Below are positions 54,451 to 63,477 of a stretch of 64,000 nucleotides of DNA, piece after piece. The DNA comes from PXAP01 sp964520585 (GTDB lineage: Bacteria; Bacteroidota; Bacteroidia; Bacteroidales; PUMT01), in assembly GCA_964520585.1 (NCBI GenBank), contig CAZFOO010000001.1, positions 1 through 64,000 of the forward strand, read 5' to 3'. The first letter of the stretch is position 1. The number at the start of each line of letters is the position of its first letter. A program made the position numbers and the translations under genes. The notes beneath the pieces were generated by a model, which saw nothing but the letters and a program-made list of their open reading frames with translations, had not been told where the DNA came from and did no database searches.

Positions 54451-55365
54451 ATGCAAAATATTTTTATTATTGGATTTTTATTAATCACTTTTACATCAGG
54501 TTATGCTCAGAATTTTAGTATGAAACTGTGGACTGGAAAGGTTCCCAATTCAATTATGACAGAGGATACCGAGGTACAGGAGCAAAAAGATATTCTTTAT
54601 ATAAGAAATGTTCAGGATCCTGAAATTGATGTTTATCTTCCTGTCGAAAGGCATGCTACCGGAGAAGCTGTAGTCATCTGTCCCGGAGGGGGGTACCGTG
54701 TTCTCGCTTATGACTGGGAAGGAGCAGATGTAGCAAAGTGGTTTAACTCAAAAGGCATCGCGGCAATAGTACTTAAATACAGGTTGCCTGTTTCAAATTC
54801 CATTGTTGTCAGGCACGAAGCGCCCCTTCAGGATGCTCAAAGAGCATTGAGAATGGTCCGCCATAACGCGGATGAGTGGAATATTAACAAGAACAGTATC
54901 GGTATAATGGGCTTTTCAGCCGGAGGTCACCTGGCATCTACACTGGGGACTAAATTTGATTATCGTACTCTTGATCCTGTTGATGAAATTGACCGGATCA
55001 ATGCCCGTCCTGATTTTATGATCCTGGTTTACCCGGTAATCAGTTTCAGAGAAGAATTCTCCCACAACGGCTCGAGAGATGCCCTACTTGGAAAGGGGGC
55101 CACACAGGAACTGATCGATTTTTATTCAAATGAATTGCATGTAGGTCCGGATACACCTTCCACTTTTATAGTGCATTCAGGCGACGATGAAGGAGTGCCT
55201 GTAGAAAATAGCCTCTATTTTTACCAGGCACTTAAAAATCACGGGATATCTTCTGAGATGCATATTTATCCATATGGCGGACATGGTTATTCTCTCGCCA
55301 TTGGCAGGGGATATCTGCAATCATGGACAGACCGGCTTAATGACTGGTTAAAGAATTCCCGGTAA
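54451..55365 (+). CDS. Secreted alpha/beta-hydrolase esterase
   Basis: 304 residues with a signal peptide (about 1-19, ending G-Y-A-Q). Alpha/beta-hydrolase fold: oxyanion region C-P-G-G-G-Y, nucleophile in G-F-S-A-G-G-H (about residue 156), aspartate in H-S-G-D-D-E-G-V-P and histidine in G-G-H-G-Y-S. This matches esterases of the acetyl-xylan-esterase/BD-FAE type that deacylate plant polysaccharides. It stands alone, without glycoside hydrolases nearby, so its substrate is not known. The 197-bp AT-rich upstream region shows no clear promoter. Confidence 0.8.
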   Translation: MQNIFIIGFLLITFTSGYAQNFSMKLWTGKVPNSIMTEDTEVQEQKDILYIRNVQDPEIDVYLPVERHATGEAVVICPGGGYRVLAYDWEGADVAKWFNSKGIAAIVLKYRLPVSNSIVVRHEAPLQDAQRALRMVRHNADEWNINKNSIGIMGFSAGGHLASTLGTKFDYRTLDPVDEIDRINARPDFMILVYPVISFREEFSHNGSRDALLGKGATQELIDFYSNELHVGPDTPSTFIVHSGDDEGVPVENSLYFYQALKNHGISSEMHIYPYGGHGYSLAIGRGYLQSWTDRLNDWLKNSR

Positions 55366-55433
55366 AGTAAATAAATTTGCAGTTCATCTTTAAAGCGGTT
55401 AAACCGGACCTAAATTATATTTCTTAAATTATA

Positions 55434-56363
55434 ATGATATCCGTATGCATACCTGTTTATAATTCTGAGGTTTCGGGATTAGTTGATAGTTTAATTCGAC
55501 AGGGATTGGCAGCAGGAATTCCTTTTGAGATTATTGCGATAGATGATTATTCAGATACCGGATTCAGAAAATGCAATCAAAAGGAGTTAGCAGGCTTTAG
55601 ATATATTGCTCTTGAAAGAAATATTGGCAGGGCAAAGATCAGGAATCTGTTTCTGGAGTATGCAAAATATGATAAACTCCTTTTCCTTGATTGTGATTCG
55701 GTAATCATATCTGAAGAATTTCTTCAAAAATACATCAACAAAATAAATCAGGATTTTTCCAAGGTCATATGCGGAGGTACTGTTTATGAAGCAAAAGCAC
55801 CACCCCTAAAGAAGAGACTCAGGTGGAAATACGGAATAAACCGGGAAGTTAGTCCCCCGTCAGTCAGAAATAAGCATCCATATCGTCATTTCAGAAGTAA
55901 TAACTTTCTAATTGACAGGGAAGTATTTAAAAAATTGAAATTTGATGAACGGATTGCCGGATATGGACATGAAGATACTTTATTTGCCTATGATCTCCAA
56001 AAGAATAACATAAGTCTTTTGCATACCGATAATCCGGTAAAGCATCATGTTCATGAGAGTAACAGAGAATTTCTTGCCAAAACCAGGAATAGTATTTCAA
56101 ACCTGATTCAAATTACTGGTTATGCCGGAAAAGATGTTGATTTTATTAGGAACATCAGAATCTTGAGAGTGTATAAAAAAATAAAGGATTATTCTCTTAG
56201 GGGTATAACCGGGTTTGTGTTTGTTGTTTGCGGACCGGTAATAGAATTTGTCCTGGTAAGGGGGGGGGCATGGCTTTGGTTATATGATTTTTATAAGCTG
56301 GGGCATCTGATCAGGAAAGATAAAATTTGCAATGCAGGTAAACAGAGTCGTAAGCTTTCATGA
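55434..56363 (+). CDS. Family 2 glycosyltransferase
   Basis: 309 residues, GT-A fold: S-V-C-I-P-V-Y-N at the start, E-I-I-A-I-D-D-Y-S, R-N-I-G-R-A-K-I-R-N and the metal-binding L-F-L-D-C-D-S (D-x-D). A second region F-R-S-N-N-F-L-I and G-Y-G-H-E-D-T fits the catalytic acid motif of galactosyltransferase-like GT2 enzymes. The C-terminal part (about 260-290) is hydrophobic and may sit on the membrane. Acceptor unknown; no other sugar-polymer genes are close. Convergent with the encapsulin operon. Confidence 0.85.
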   Translation: MISVCIPVYNSEVSGLVDSLIRQGLAAGIPFEIIAIDDYSDTGFRKCNQKELAGFRYIALERNIGRAKIRNLFLEYAKYDKLLFLDCDSVIISEEFLQKYINKINQDFSKVICGGTVYEAKAPPLKKRLRWKYGINREVSPPSVRNKHPYRHFRSNNFLIDREVFKKLKFDERIAGYGHEDTLFAYDLQKNNISLLHTDNPVKHHVHESNREFLAKTRNSISNLIQITGYAGKDVDFIRNIRILRVYKKIKDYSLRGITGFVFVVCGPVIEFVLVRGGAWLWLYDFYKLGHLIRKDKICNAGKQSRKLS

Positions 56364-56410
56364 CCCCGTGATGAGTGGAGTCGATCCAATTAATTATTGG
56401 GTAGTGGTCC

Positions 56411-56453
56411 AATAAAAACAATCCCCCGGTAGTGTTATTAAACCGCCGGGGGC
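56411..56453 (-). terminator. Terminator of the encapsulin operon
   Basis: CCCCCGG (56423-56429) pairs with CCGGGGG (56446-56452). On the minus strand the stem is followed by ATTGTTTTTATT, placed 39 bp after the encapsulin stop. On the plus strand no T-run follows, so it serves the leftward genes. Confidence 0.75.
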
Positions 56454-56491
56454 ATTTAGAACTCTTTTATAACTTTAATACTTTCTATTTC

Positions 56492-57286
56492 TTATTCGAT
56501 AAGAATGATCGATTCCGGGTCATTTATCTTCATAGTAAAAGACTCTGTAAAATAGAGCCTGACCTCCCTTTCGTTGTGTGATTCATACCCGATAGATATA
56601 TCCTGACCCAATATGAGATTCAGGTCATCTGCATGTGCAGGAACCAGAAAGGCTTCTTCAATGAAATGGCTCAAAATTACCGGCCCGCCCAGTATTCTTT
56701 CAAGATGAACTCTCAACGGATAACCTTTGACATGTGATGATATTTGTTTCCATTTTTCCGGACTTACTATCAGTGCATATGGCCCGCTGATGGATTTTTC
56801 TGCAAGTCGGGTAATCCCTTCTGAAATAACCGGAAGAAGACCGTCTATCTGTCCGGGGAAATCCAGCTTGTTATCCTTGTTGCAATCTTTTAATCCGGTT
56901 ATTGAAGCGTTTTTCATTCCGTAAAAAATCGCTCTTTCTTCAAATTCTGCAAATTTCAGGGCGGCTTCCTCCATGGCATCCAGATCGATATCTTTGGCTC
57001 CCCTGGTCAGGTTGTCCAGTTCCCAGATATTAAGATTAAAATGAAGGCGGGGCTCAACAAGAGGCTGGACCTGATGTATGCCGTAATGAACAGCATCCTT
57101 ATCCTGGTTATCCGGTAATACGAGCCTGCCGGTAGGTATCGAGGCAAAATCCCATCCTTTGGGTTCTGATACTTCAATAAATCTTCTTGCTGACAAATGT
57201 GTATTTAAAAACCGTTTGGCTTCCGATTTAATTTCCTGCCATGCTTCAGCAGAAATGGGTGCTAATGATTGTTTTAAGATATCCAT
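56492..57286 (-). CDS. Encapsulin shell protein (family 1)
   Basis: HK97-fold protein that assembles into an icosahedral protein nanocompartment. The 264 residues equal the Thermotoga maritima shell protein in length. Recognisable stretches: A-W-x-E-I near residue 16, A-R-R-F-I-E-V, the E-loop region about 50-90 with G-x-x-Q-V-Q-P-L-V-E-P-R, E-E-A-A-x-K-F-A-x-F-E-E-R-A-I-F-Y-G, and G-P-Y-A-L-I-V-S-P. It starts 7 bp after the encapsulated-ferritin gene, so the cargo is encoded immediately upstream. Not accompanied by capsid, portal or terminase genes, so not a prophage. Confidence 0.93.
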   Translation of the reverse strand: MDILKQSLAPISAEAWQEIKSEAKRFLNTHLSARRFIEVSEPKGWDFASIPTGRLVLPDNQDKDAVHYGIHQVQPLVEPRLHFNLNIWELDNLTRGAKDIDLDAMEEAALKFAEFEERAIFYGMKNASITGLKDCNKDNKLDFPGQIDGLLPVISEGITRLAEKSISGPYALIVSPEKWKQISSHVKGYPLRVHLERILGGPVILSHFIEEAFLVPAHADDLNLILGQDISIGYESHNEREVRLYFTESFTMKINDPESIILIE

Positions 57287-57293
57287 AATTCAC

Positions 57294-57608
57294 TTATTTT
57301 ATTTTTCCAATTTCAAGACTAGATGAATTTTTTTCACTGCTATCATCATCTTTGAATAGCTCTTCTCTTAGTTCCTGATCCCATCCCGGCATGTTTTTTC
57401 TGAGCCATTCAATGGTTTTGCAGGCATGTTCAATCTCCTCATCCCTGTTATGCTCAAGTATTTCTTTTAGATCTTTGTTACTGGTAGTTACTACGCGCTG
57501 ATGATACCAGTCCACCGCCTCGACTTCCTCTTTAAGGCTTTTAAGTGCCCTGGAAAAATCTCTTGCTTCGGGACTAAGTTCCTCAATTGGTTCGTGATAT
57601 TCTGACAT
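57294..57608 (-). CDS. Encapsulated ferritin-like protein (EncFtn cargo)
   Basis: Ferroxidase loaded into encapsulin shells, where oxidised iron is stored. 104 residues: a two-helix half-ferritin with the metal-site pattern of Rhodospirillum EncFtn (Glu32, Trp38, Glu62, His65) matched by Glu28, Trp34 (A-V-D-W-Y), Glu58 and His61 (R-D-E-E-I-E-H). After a flexible acidic/serine tail (about 86-97) the end L-E-I-G-K-I-K resembles cargo-loading peptides. It leads the encapsulin operon (7-bp gap). Iron storage or protection against peroxide is the expected job. Confidence 0.92.
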   Translation of the reverse strand: MSEYHEPIEELSPEARDFSRALKSLKEEVEAVDWYHQRVVTTSNKDLKEILEHNRDEEIEHACKTIEWLRKNMPGWDQELREELFKDDDSSEKNSSSLEIGKIK

Positions 57609-57971
57609 TTCTATAGTATTTAAAAGTTCAACAATTATTTATTGCAGCTTAAAGTTAACCAGAATTGGCGTTAACACCAAATTCCTTCTTTCCTTTATAG
57701 GATAACTATTTACTAGCAATATTGTTCGTGAAAGAAGTGTAATTTTCAAGGTTCTTTATCTTTATTTAGCTTGTAAATCCTTATTTAACCTGGAAATACA
57801 CACCCCAGGGCACGGTATTGTGCCGGGGACTTTGCCCTAAAATCAAATGTATCATTTGGTTAGACTGGATTATCCGGTTTTGTCTAAATTTTTACTATTG
57901 ACGATTCCCGGTTTGGCCGAATTTTTGTTAATGTCATCATTACCCTGAATTCACCAAATTGATGCAAGACC
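57609..57971. promoter_or_regulatory. Divergent spacer between ferritin cargo and DUF4349 genes
   Basis: 363 bp without a gene. At 57654-57675 the dyad GTTAACC-N8-GGCGTTAAC type sequence (arms GTTAAC, inner CCA/TGG) lies about 45-65 bp before the ferritin start and could be an operator. At 57803-57828 a hairpin (CCCC, GGCAC / GTGCC, GGGG with a 2-base bulge) has no T-run on either strand, so it is not a simple terminator. No convincing -7 box is found for either gene. Confidence 0.4.
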
Positions 57972-58829
57972 ATGAACAAGCAACATGTATTATCTATTTT
58001 TGCGCTTTTAATAATTATCAGTGGATGTGGAGAACAAACTGCCGATAACCGGAGTGAAACAGCGATGGATTTCCAGACTGAACCATCCGTTAACAGAAGT
58101 GCCTTGCCAGAAGGCGGAATCGAAACCCAATCTGAGCCTCAACAATCCCTGGTACCAGGTGATACGAAAATTATCAGGAGCGGCAATATCGGATTGAAAG
58201 TTAAGGATATTGATGATGCAAAGAGCAGGATCGACGGACTCCTTATTCAATCCGGCGGCTATTATGCCAATGAGAATTTCAATGATTATGATCACGAGTC
58301 GGTTTATAATCTGACAGCCAGGATTCCTTCAGCTTCATTTGAGACATTTATTGTGGGAGTTGAAGCAGCAGGTGGCACGATGGTCCATAAAAATATTTCA
58401 GTCAGGGATGTTACCGAAGAATTTATGGATACTGAGATGAGACTTGATAACAGGAGGAAATATCTGGAAAGATATAACGAATTACTTCAACAGGCCGTTA
58501 CGGTGACTGACATTCTTGAAATACAGGAAAAAACAAGAAGGCTTGAGGAAGAGATAGAGAGTATTGAAGGCAGACTAAAATATCTCTCTCAGCAGGTGGA
58601 GTTTAGTACTCTTTATATCACCCTGACCAGAGAGAAGGACTTTAAATATGAACCAATACCCAGGGATAGTTTTTTTCAAAGGCTTATTCAATCAGTTGCA
58701 GGAGGATGGTACGGATTTGTTGACTTGGTTTTGTTCATGTTCCGGATATGGCCGTTATGGATCATACTTTTTACTGTGATTATGCTCTGGAAAAAGTACC
58801 GTAAGAATAAACAATATTCCAGGCAATAA
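57972..58829 (+). CDS. DUF4349 lipoprotein
   Basis: 285 residues. Lipoprotein signal with lipobox I-S-G-C near residue 19, a low-complexity stretch rich in Gln/Ser/Pro (about 25-65), then the DUF4349 domain: I-I-R-S-G-N-I-G-L-K-V-K-D, an A-R-I-P-S-A-S-F-E core and a long coiled coil (about 155-215, D-I-L-E-I-Q-E-K-T-R-R-L-E-E-E-I-E). One C-terminal membrane helix (about 250-272) and a short basic tail follow. The function of the family is unknown. It probably anchors in a membrane at both ends. Confidence 0.8.
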   Translation: MNKQHVLSIFALLIIISGCGEQTADNRSETAMDFQTEPSVNRSALPEGGIETQSEPQQSLVPGDTKIIRSGNIGLKVKDIDDAKSRIDGLLIQSGGYYANENFNDYDHESVYNLTARIPSASFETFIVGVEAAGGTMVHKNISVRDVTEEFMDTEMRLDNRRKYLERYNELLQQAVTVTDILEIQEKTRRLEEEIESIEGRLKYLSQQVEFSTLYITLTREKDFKYEPIPRDSFFQRLIQSVAGGWYGFVDLVLFMFRIWPLWIILFTVIMLWKKYRKNKQYSRQ

Positions 58830-58881
58830 TCCGGATGTCACTTTTCATCGGCAATCAATCTCTTATAGCCAAGGGTTTCTT

Positions 58882-59736
58882 TTAGAATCTGAGTGATCTA
58901 AGATATACAGCAGCAGATTCAAGGCAGCCCATACCATCCTGTGCATTATCTTTCTCTACAAAAAAGTGCTTTATGTCCTGTTTTATTGCTTCTGACAACA
59001 CTTCCTGAAAATCTATGATACCGTTTCCGGGACACGCGAAATCCTGTTCATCTCCGGGAGCCATATCCTTGATGTGCAGCAAGGGATATCTTCCCATGTA
59101 TTTTTTCAGGATTTCAACGGGACGGGCGCCTCCTTTTCTGGCCCAGTAAATATCCAGCTCGCATTTAACGAGCTCCCTGTCCGTGTGTTCCATCAAAAAA
59201 TCAAAAGGGATAATCCCTTCTTTTGTTGCACGGAATTCAAGATCGTGGTTATGCCAACAGAGAGTTAATCCCCGTTTTTTGCAAACTGCCCCGACACGGT
59301 TGAGCAGTTCTGCACTCTCCTTGCAATTGTCAAGTGTGAGCGGTGCACCTCCAAACCAGGGCCAGTACATAACAGCATACTGAAGATCAAGTTCATTGAG
59401 TCTGTCCAGAGAACTGTTCACTTCATTCATATTTCTTGAAAAGCTGCCTCCACCTGCAATTGGCTTAAGGCCTATGTTTTTGCAGAAATCAAGAAACGAG
59501 TCCGCTGATTCACCCAGGTAATTCCCGGTTTCGATTTCAGTATATCCCATTTCCACGGTCTTTGACAGCACTTCTTTCCAATTATCTTCTTTTAGTTCCC
59601 TGCCTATTATTCCGCTGATAAAACCTATGTTATTTATTCTGCTGACCCGGGATCCGCGGGAGAGGTATGATCCTGTCAATATAGCGGCCACTGTGCCGGT
59701 CAGGGTGGTTTGTAAAAATTTTCTTCGGTTGATCAT
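58882..59736 (-). CDS. Exported sugar phosphate isomerase/epimerase-like protein
   Basis: 284 residues with a twin-arginine-like signal (R-R-K-F-L-Q near residue 3, then a hydrophobic stretch). The mature part is a xylose-isomerase-like TIM barrel: E-I-E-T-G-N-Y, H-N-H-D-L-E-F, L-D-I-Y-W-A-R-K-G-G and H-I-K-D-M carry the typical His/Asp/Glu metal ligands. Related proteins act on sugars or inositols in the periplasm. It lies 118 bp after the Gfo/Idh/MocA gene on the same strand, so the two may form one short pathway. Substrate unknown. Confidence 0.8.
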   Translation of the reverse strand: MINRRKFLQTTLTGTVAAILTGSYLSRGSRVSRINNIGFISGIIGRELKEDNWKEVLSKTVEMGYTEIETGNYLGESADSFLDFCKNIGLKPIAGGGSFSRNMNEVNSSLDRLNELDLQYAVMYWPWFGGAPLTLDNCKESAELLNRVGAVCKKRGLTLCWHNHDLEFRATKEGIIPFDFLMEHTDRELVKCELDIYWARKGGARPVEILKKYMGRYPLLHIKDMAPGDEQDFACPGNGIIDFQEVLSEAIKQDIKHFFVEKDNAQDGMGCLESAAVYLRSLRF

Positions 59737-59854
59737 AACAAGTAATTTTAGGTTACCATAAAAAATTGATTTAGTCGATTCTACATGCTATATCCTTCTT
59801 GTTTTTTACAGAGAAAGGTGCATCCCTTGAGTGTGGACAGGTCCTGAAGGGACT

Positions 59855-61186
<1,332 letters not shown>

Positions 61187-61202
61187 AATAGTTATTTTTT
61201 AG

Positions 61203-61439
61203 TTCAGGTTATAACAGGTATTATTTCAGGTTAATGTATTTGATTCAGGTTATAACANNNNNNNNNNNNNNNNNNNNNNNNNNNNNNNNNNNNNNNNNNN
61301 NNNNNNNNNNNNNNNNNNNNNNNNNNNNNNNNNNNNNNNNNNNNNNNNNNNNNNNNNTTCAGGTTATAACAGGTATTATTTCAGGTTAATGTATTTGATT
61401 CAGGTTATAACAGGTATTATTTCAGGTTAATATATTTGA
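61203..61439. repeat. 41-bp tandem repeat broken by an assembly gap
   Basis: Units start with TTCAGGTTATAACAGGTATT and contain TTCAGGTTAA a second time 23 bp later. Full copies occupy 61203-61243, 61358-61398 and 61399-61439, plus a partial copy 61244-61257 that runs into the gap. Copies are nearly identical (one base differs in the last). The true copy number is not known because the repeat itself caused the break. No spacers, so not CRISPR. Confidence 0.9.
61258..61357. other. Assembly gap (100 N)
   Basis: One hundred undetermined bases within the 41-bp repeat array; the placeholder length says nothing about the real size. Confidence 0.98.
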
Positions 61440-61649
61440 TTCTTGTTACAAGAAGTATGGTAATCAAAGCTTGATTTAATTATTCCTGGTTTCTTTATAT
61501 TATGCAATATATGAGTTTTCCTGGTTGCATCATAAATTGTTATTCTTTTTTTTAGTCATCATGTTACATAATAACATTTTATTATTTTAAATAATAATGT
61601 GGCAAGCAGGTTTTCTGAGTTCTGTAGTTGCAGAACTTAGAAAACTTTG

Positions 61650-61657
61650 TATATTTG
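61650..61657 (+). promoter_or_regulatory. Promoter -7 box of the GbsR-like regulator gene
   Basis: TATATTTG matches TAnnTTTG exactly, with GTTG 19 bp upstream at the -33 position and the ATG 37 bp downstream. The stretch 61440-61649 shows nothing else. Confidence 0.5.
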
Positions 61658-61693
61658 TATCAAGTATTAACATAATACAGATAATATTAATTC

Positions 61694-62188
61694 ATGCCTG
61701 AAAAGAATAATAACCGGACCACAGGTCTTAATGATATACAAGCCGGACATATTGAGGATACGGGGTTGTTTTTTGAAAAACTCGGACTAACCCGTATGGC
61801 CGGCAGGATATTCGGATATCTTATGGTTGCAGATAAAGAAAATGTATCTTTCGTGGAGCTTTCTACGGTGCTTAACGCTTCAAAAAGTTCCATAAGTACA
61901 AATGTAAGGGTCCTGGTGCAGATTGGTTTTATAAAGCCGGTTACCTTTAGCGGCGACAGGAAAACATATTTTTGTCTTATGCCTGAAATGGACTGGGGAA
62001 CCCATCTTAACAGAAAAGTTCAGGATCTTGATCATATGAGGAAGATTTTTCAAAAATCTTATGAATTCAGAAAGAATAAAAATGACAATACATCATTGTG
62101 GTTAAAGGAGTCAATTGATTTCTATATATGGCTGATGGAAATATTTCCCGGGCTGATTGAAAAATGGAGGGAAAGCAGAAAAAAATAA
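61694..62188 (+). CDS. GbsR/MarR-type transcriptional regulator
   Basis: 164 residues. Winged-helix domain (about 25-100) with R-M-A-G-R-I-F-G-Y-L-M and the recognition segment L-N-A-S-K-S-S-I-S-T-N-V-R-V-L, then K-P-V-T-F-S-G-D-R-K in the wing; a helical C-terminal part (about 105-160) probably dimerises. The pattern fits the GbsR branch of the MarR superfamily. It lies 139 bp before a LolA-like and ABC transporter set on the same strand, an arrangement common in Bacteroidota, so it probably controls that set. Confidence 0.82.
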   Translation: MPEKNNNRTTGLNDIQAGHIEDTGLFFEKLGLTRMAGRIFGYLMVADKENVSFVELSTVLNASKSSISTNVRVLVQIGFIKPVTFSGDRKTYFCLMPEMDWGTHLNRKVQDLDHMRKIFQKSYEFRKNKNDNTSLWLKESIDFYIWLMEIFPGLIEKWRESRKK

Positions 62189-62327
62189 TCCCTTCTGATT
62201 TGTAAATAGGGCTTATAGTTCATATGAATTGATACACTACATTGTTCTCTGAATCGATGGAATAAAATGGTCCTTATAACCGGAATGATTTTATAATTAC
62301 CAAAATTTTAACATAAAGAAGAATATT

Positions 62328-63071
62328 ATGATAATTAATTTGTTAATCGTGACATTTATGTTTTCAGCAAATGGGTCAGCTTCCCGTGATGCAAAGGAGA
62401 TTGTGCGGATCATGGAAGAGAATATGAGGGGTGATGCTTCTTACCAGGAGATGACCATGGAAACAGTGAGGCCTCGTTATACCAGGGAAATATCGATGAT
62501 GTCATGGTCATTGGATAATGATTATGCCCTGGTTTATGTTACTGCTCCGGCCAGGGAAGAAGGAACAGCATTTTTGAAAAGGGGTGATGAGATGTGGAAT
62601 TACCAGCCCAGGATAGATCGAACGGTCAAGATGCCTCCATCGATGATGTCACAATCCTGGATGGGCTCTGACTTTACCAATGATGATCTTGTTAGCGGGA
62701 CATCGACTGTAGATGATTATGAACATGAACTGCTTGGAGAGGAGACTGTCGACGGTCATGAATGTTTCAAAATCGAACTTATCCCTCATCCGGAAACACC
62801 GGTTGCCTATGAAAAAGTTATCTACTGGATACACCGGGAATATTATCTTCCGGTTAAAGTTGAAAACTATGATGATTTAGGAGATCTCGTAAGTACTATG
62901 AATTTCCGTGATTTTAAAATCATGGGAGGGCACCGTATTCCTTCGGTGATGGAGATGATACCTAACAACAAGGACGACCAAAAAACCATAATAACAATTG
63001 AGGAGGCTGATTATGAAATTGATATTTCTGAGGATTTTTTTTCTATTCAGAACCTTACCCGTTCAAGATAA
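62328..63071 (+). CDS. LolA-like outer-membrane lipoprotein-sorting protein
   Basis: 247 residues with a short signal peptide (about 1-19). The body fits the LolA/LolB-like fold family annotated as outer membrane lipoprotein-sorting protein: I-V-R-I-M-E-E-N-M-R-G, Y-V-T-A-P-A-R-E-E-G-T-A-F-L-K and D-F-T-N-D-D-L. Its role here may be to carry a lipid or lipoprotein in the periplasm for the ABC transporter encoded next. The last 86 bases and the following spacer reappear after the 10-N gap at 63309. Confidence 0.75.
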   Translation: MIINLLIVTFMFSANGSASRDAKEIVRIMEENMRGDASYQEMTMETVRPRYTREISMMSWSLDNDYALVYVTAPAREEGTAFLKRGDEMWNYQPRIDRTVKMPPSMMSQSWMGSDFTNDDLVSGTSTVDDYEHELLGEETVDGHECFKIELIPHPETPVAYEKVIYWIHREYYLPVKVENYDDLGDLVSTMNFRDFKIMGGHRIPSVMEMIPNNKDDQKTIITIEEADYEIDISEDFFSIQNLTRSR

Positions 63072-63146
63072 AAACAATATATTCAGTAAATATTCTCATG
63101 AGGGACTGATAAAAAATGAACCGTTTTCCGGAAAAAATCATACAGG

Positions 63147-63308
63147 ATGAAGACAGTAATCAAAACAACAAATCTTACAAAAATATATAACGGTTCGGCA
63201 GCGCCTGTAAAGGCTGTCAATAATGTTCACATCGAGTTCGGTGATGGTGAATTCACTGCAATTGGTGGTCTTTCGGGAAGCGGTAAAACAACTTATCTTA
63301 AGCTGGTT
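63147..63308 (+). CDS. ABC transporter ATPase, N-terminal fragment (copy 1)
   Basis: 54 codons from ATG 63147, cut by the gap. Begins M-K-T-V-I-K-T-T-N-L-T-K-I-Y and reaches a Walker A of the form G-L-S-G-S-G-K-T-T. It is close to copy 2 at 63478 (same opening, most residues equal) but has several changes, including P to L in the P loop and F-L-N to Y-L-K after it. It may be a diverged duplicate, a strain variant, or low-quality contig-end sequence. Confidence 0.6.
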
Positions 63309-63318
63309 NNNNNNNNNN
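63309..63318. other. Assembly gap (10 N)
   Basis: Ten undetermined bases. The flanks do not continue each other: the left side stops inside an ATPase gene, while the right side resumes inside the tail of a LolA-like gene. Confidence 0.98.
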
Positions 63319-63406
63319 AACCATAATAACAATTGAGGAGGCTGATTATGGAATTGATATTTCTGAGGATTTCTTTTCTATTCAAAACCTGACCCGTGTA
63401 CGGTAA
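63319..63406 (+). CDS. LolA-like protein, C-terminal fragment (copy 2)
   Basis: 28 codons in frame from 63320 to TAA 63404-63406. They match the end of the gene at 62328 except for E to G after A-D-Y and the final R-V-R instead of R-S-R; several silent changes also occur. The start is lost in the gap. Followed at 72 bp by a second ATPase gene, as copy 1 is. Confidence 0.7.
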
Positions 63407-63477
63407 ATTTTTTTCCTTAATTATTCCCGCTAAGCGGATGAAAACAAGTAACCTGTTTCTGGCAAAAAACTTAACGG

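Noticed and set aside
56423..56452. Terminator for the glycosyltransferase on the plus strand
   Set aside because: The T-rich tail is only on the minus-strand side, which fits the encapsulin operon.
56492..57286. Prophage capsid gene
   Set aside because: The HK97-like shell protein has encapsulin motifs and length and is paired with a ferritin cargo; no phage genes are near.
57803..57828. Hairpin as terminator between the ferritin and DUF4349 genes
   Set aside because: No T-run follows on either strand and the flanking genes diverge, so a terminator has no purpose there.
61203..61439. Possible CRISPR array
   Set aside because: The 41-bp units are directly adjacent without spacers and no cas gene is present.
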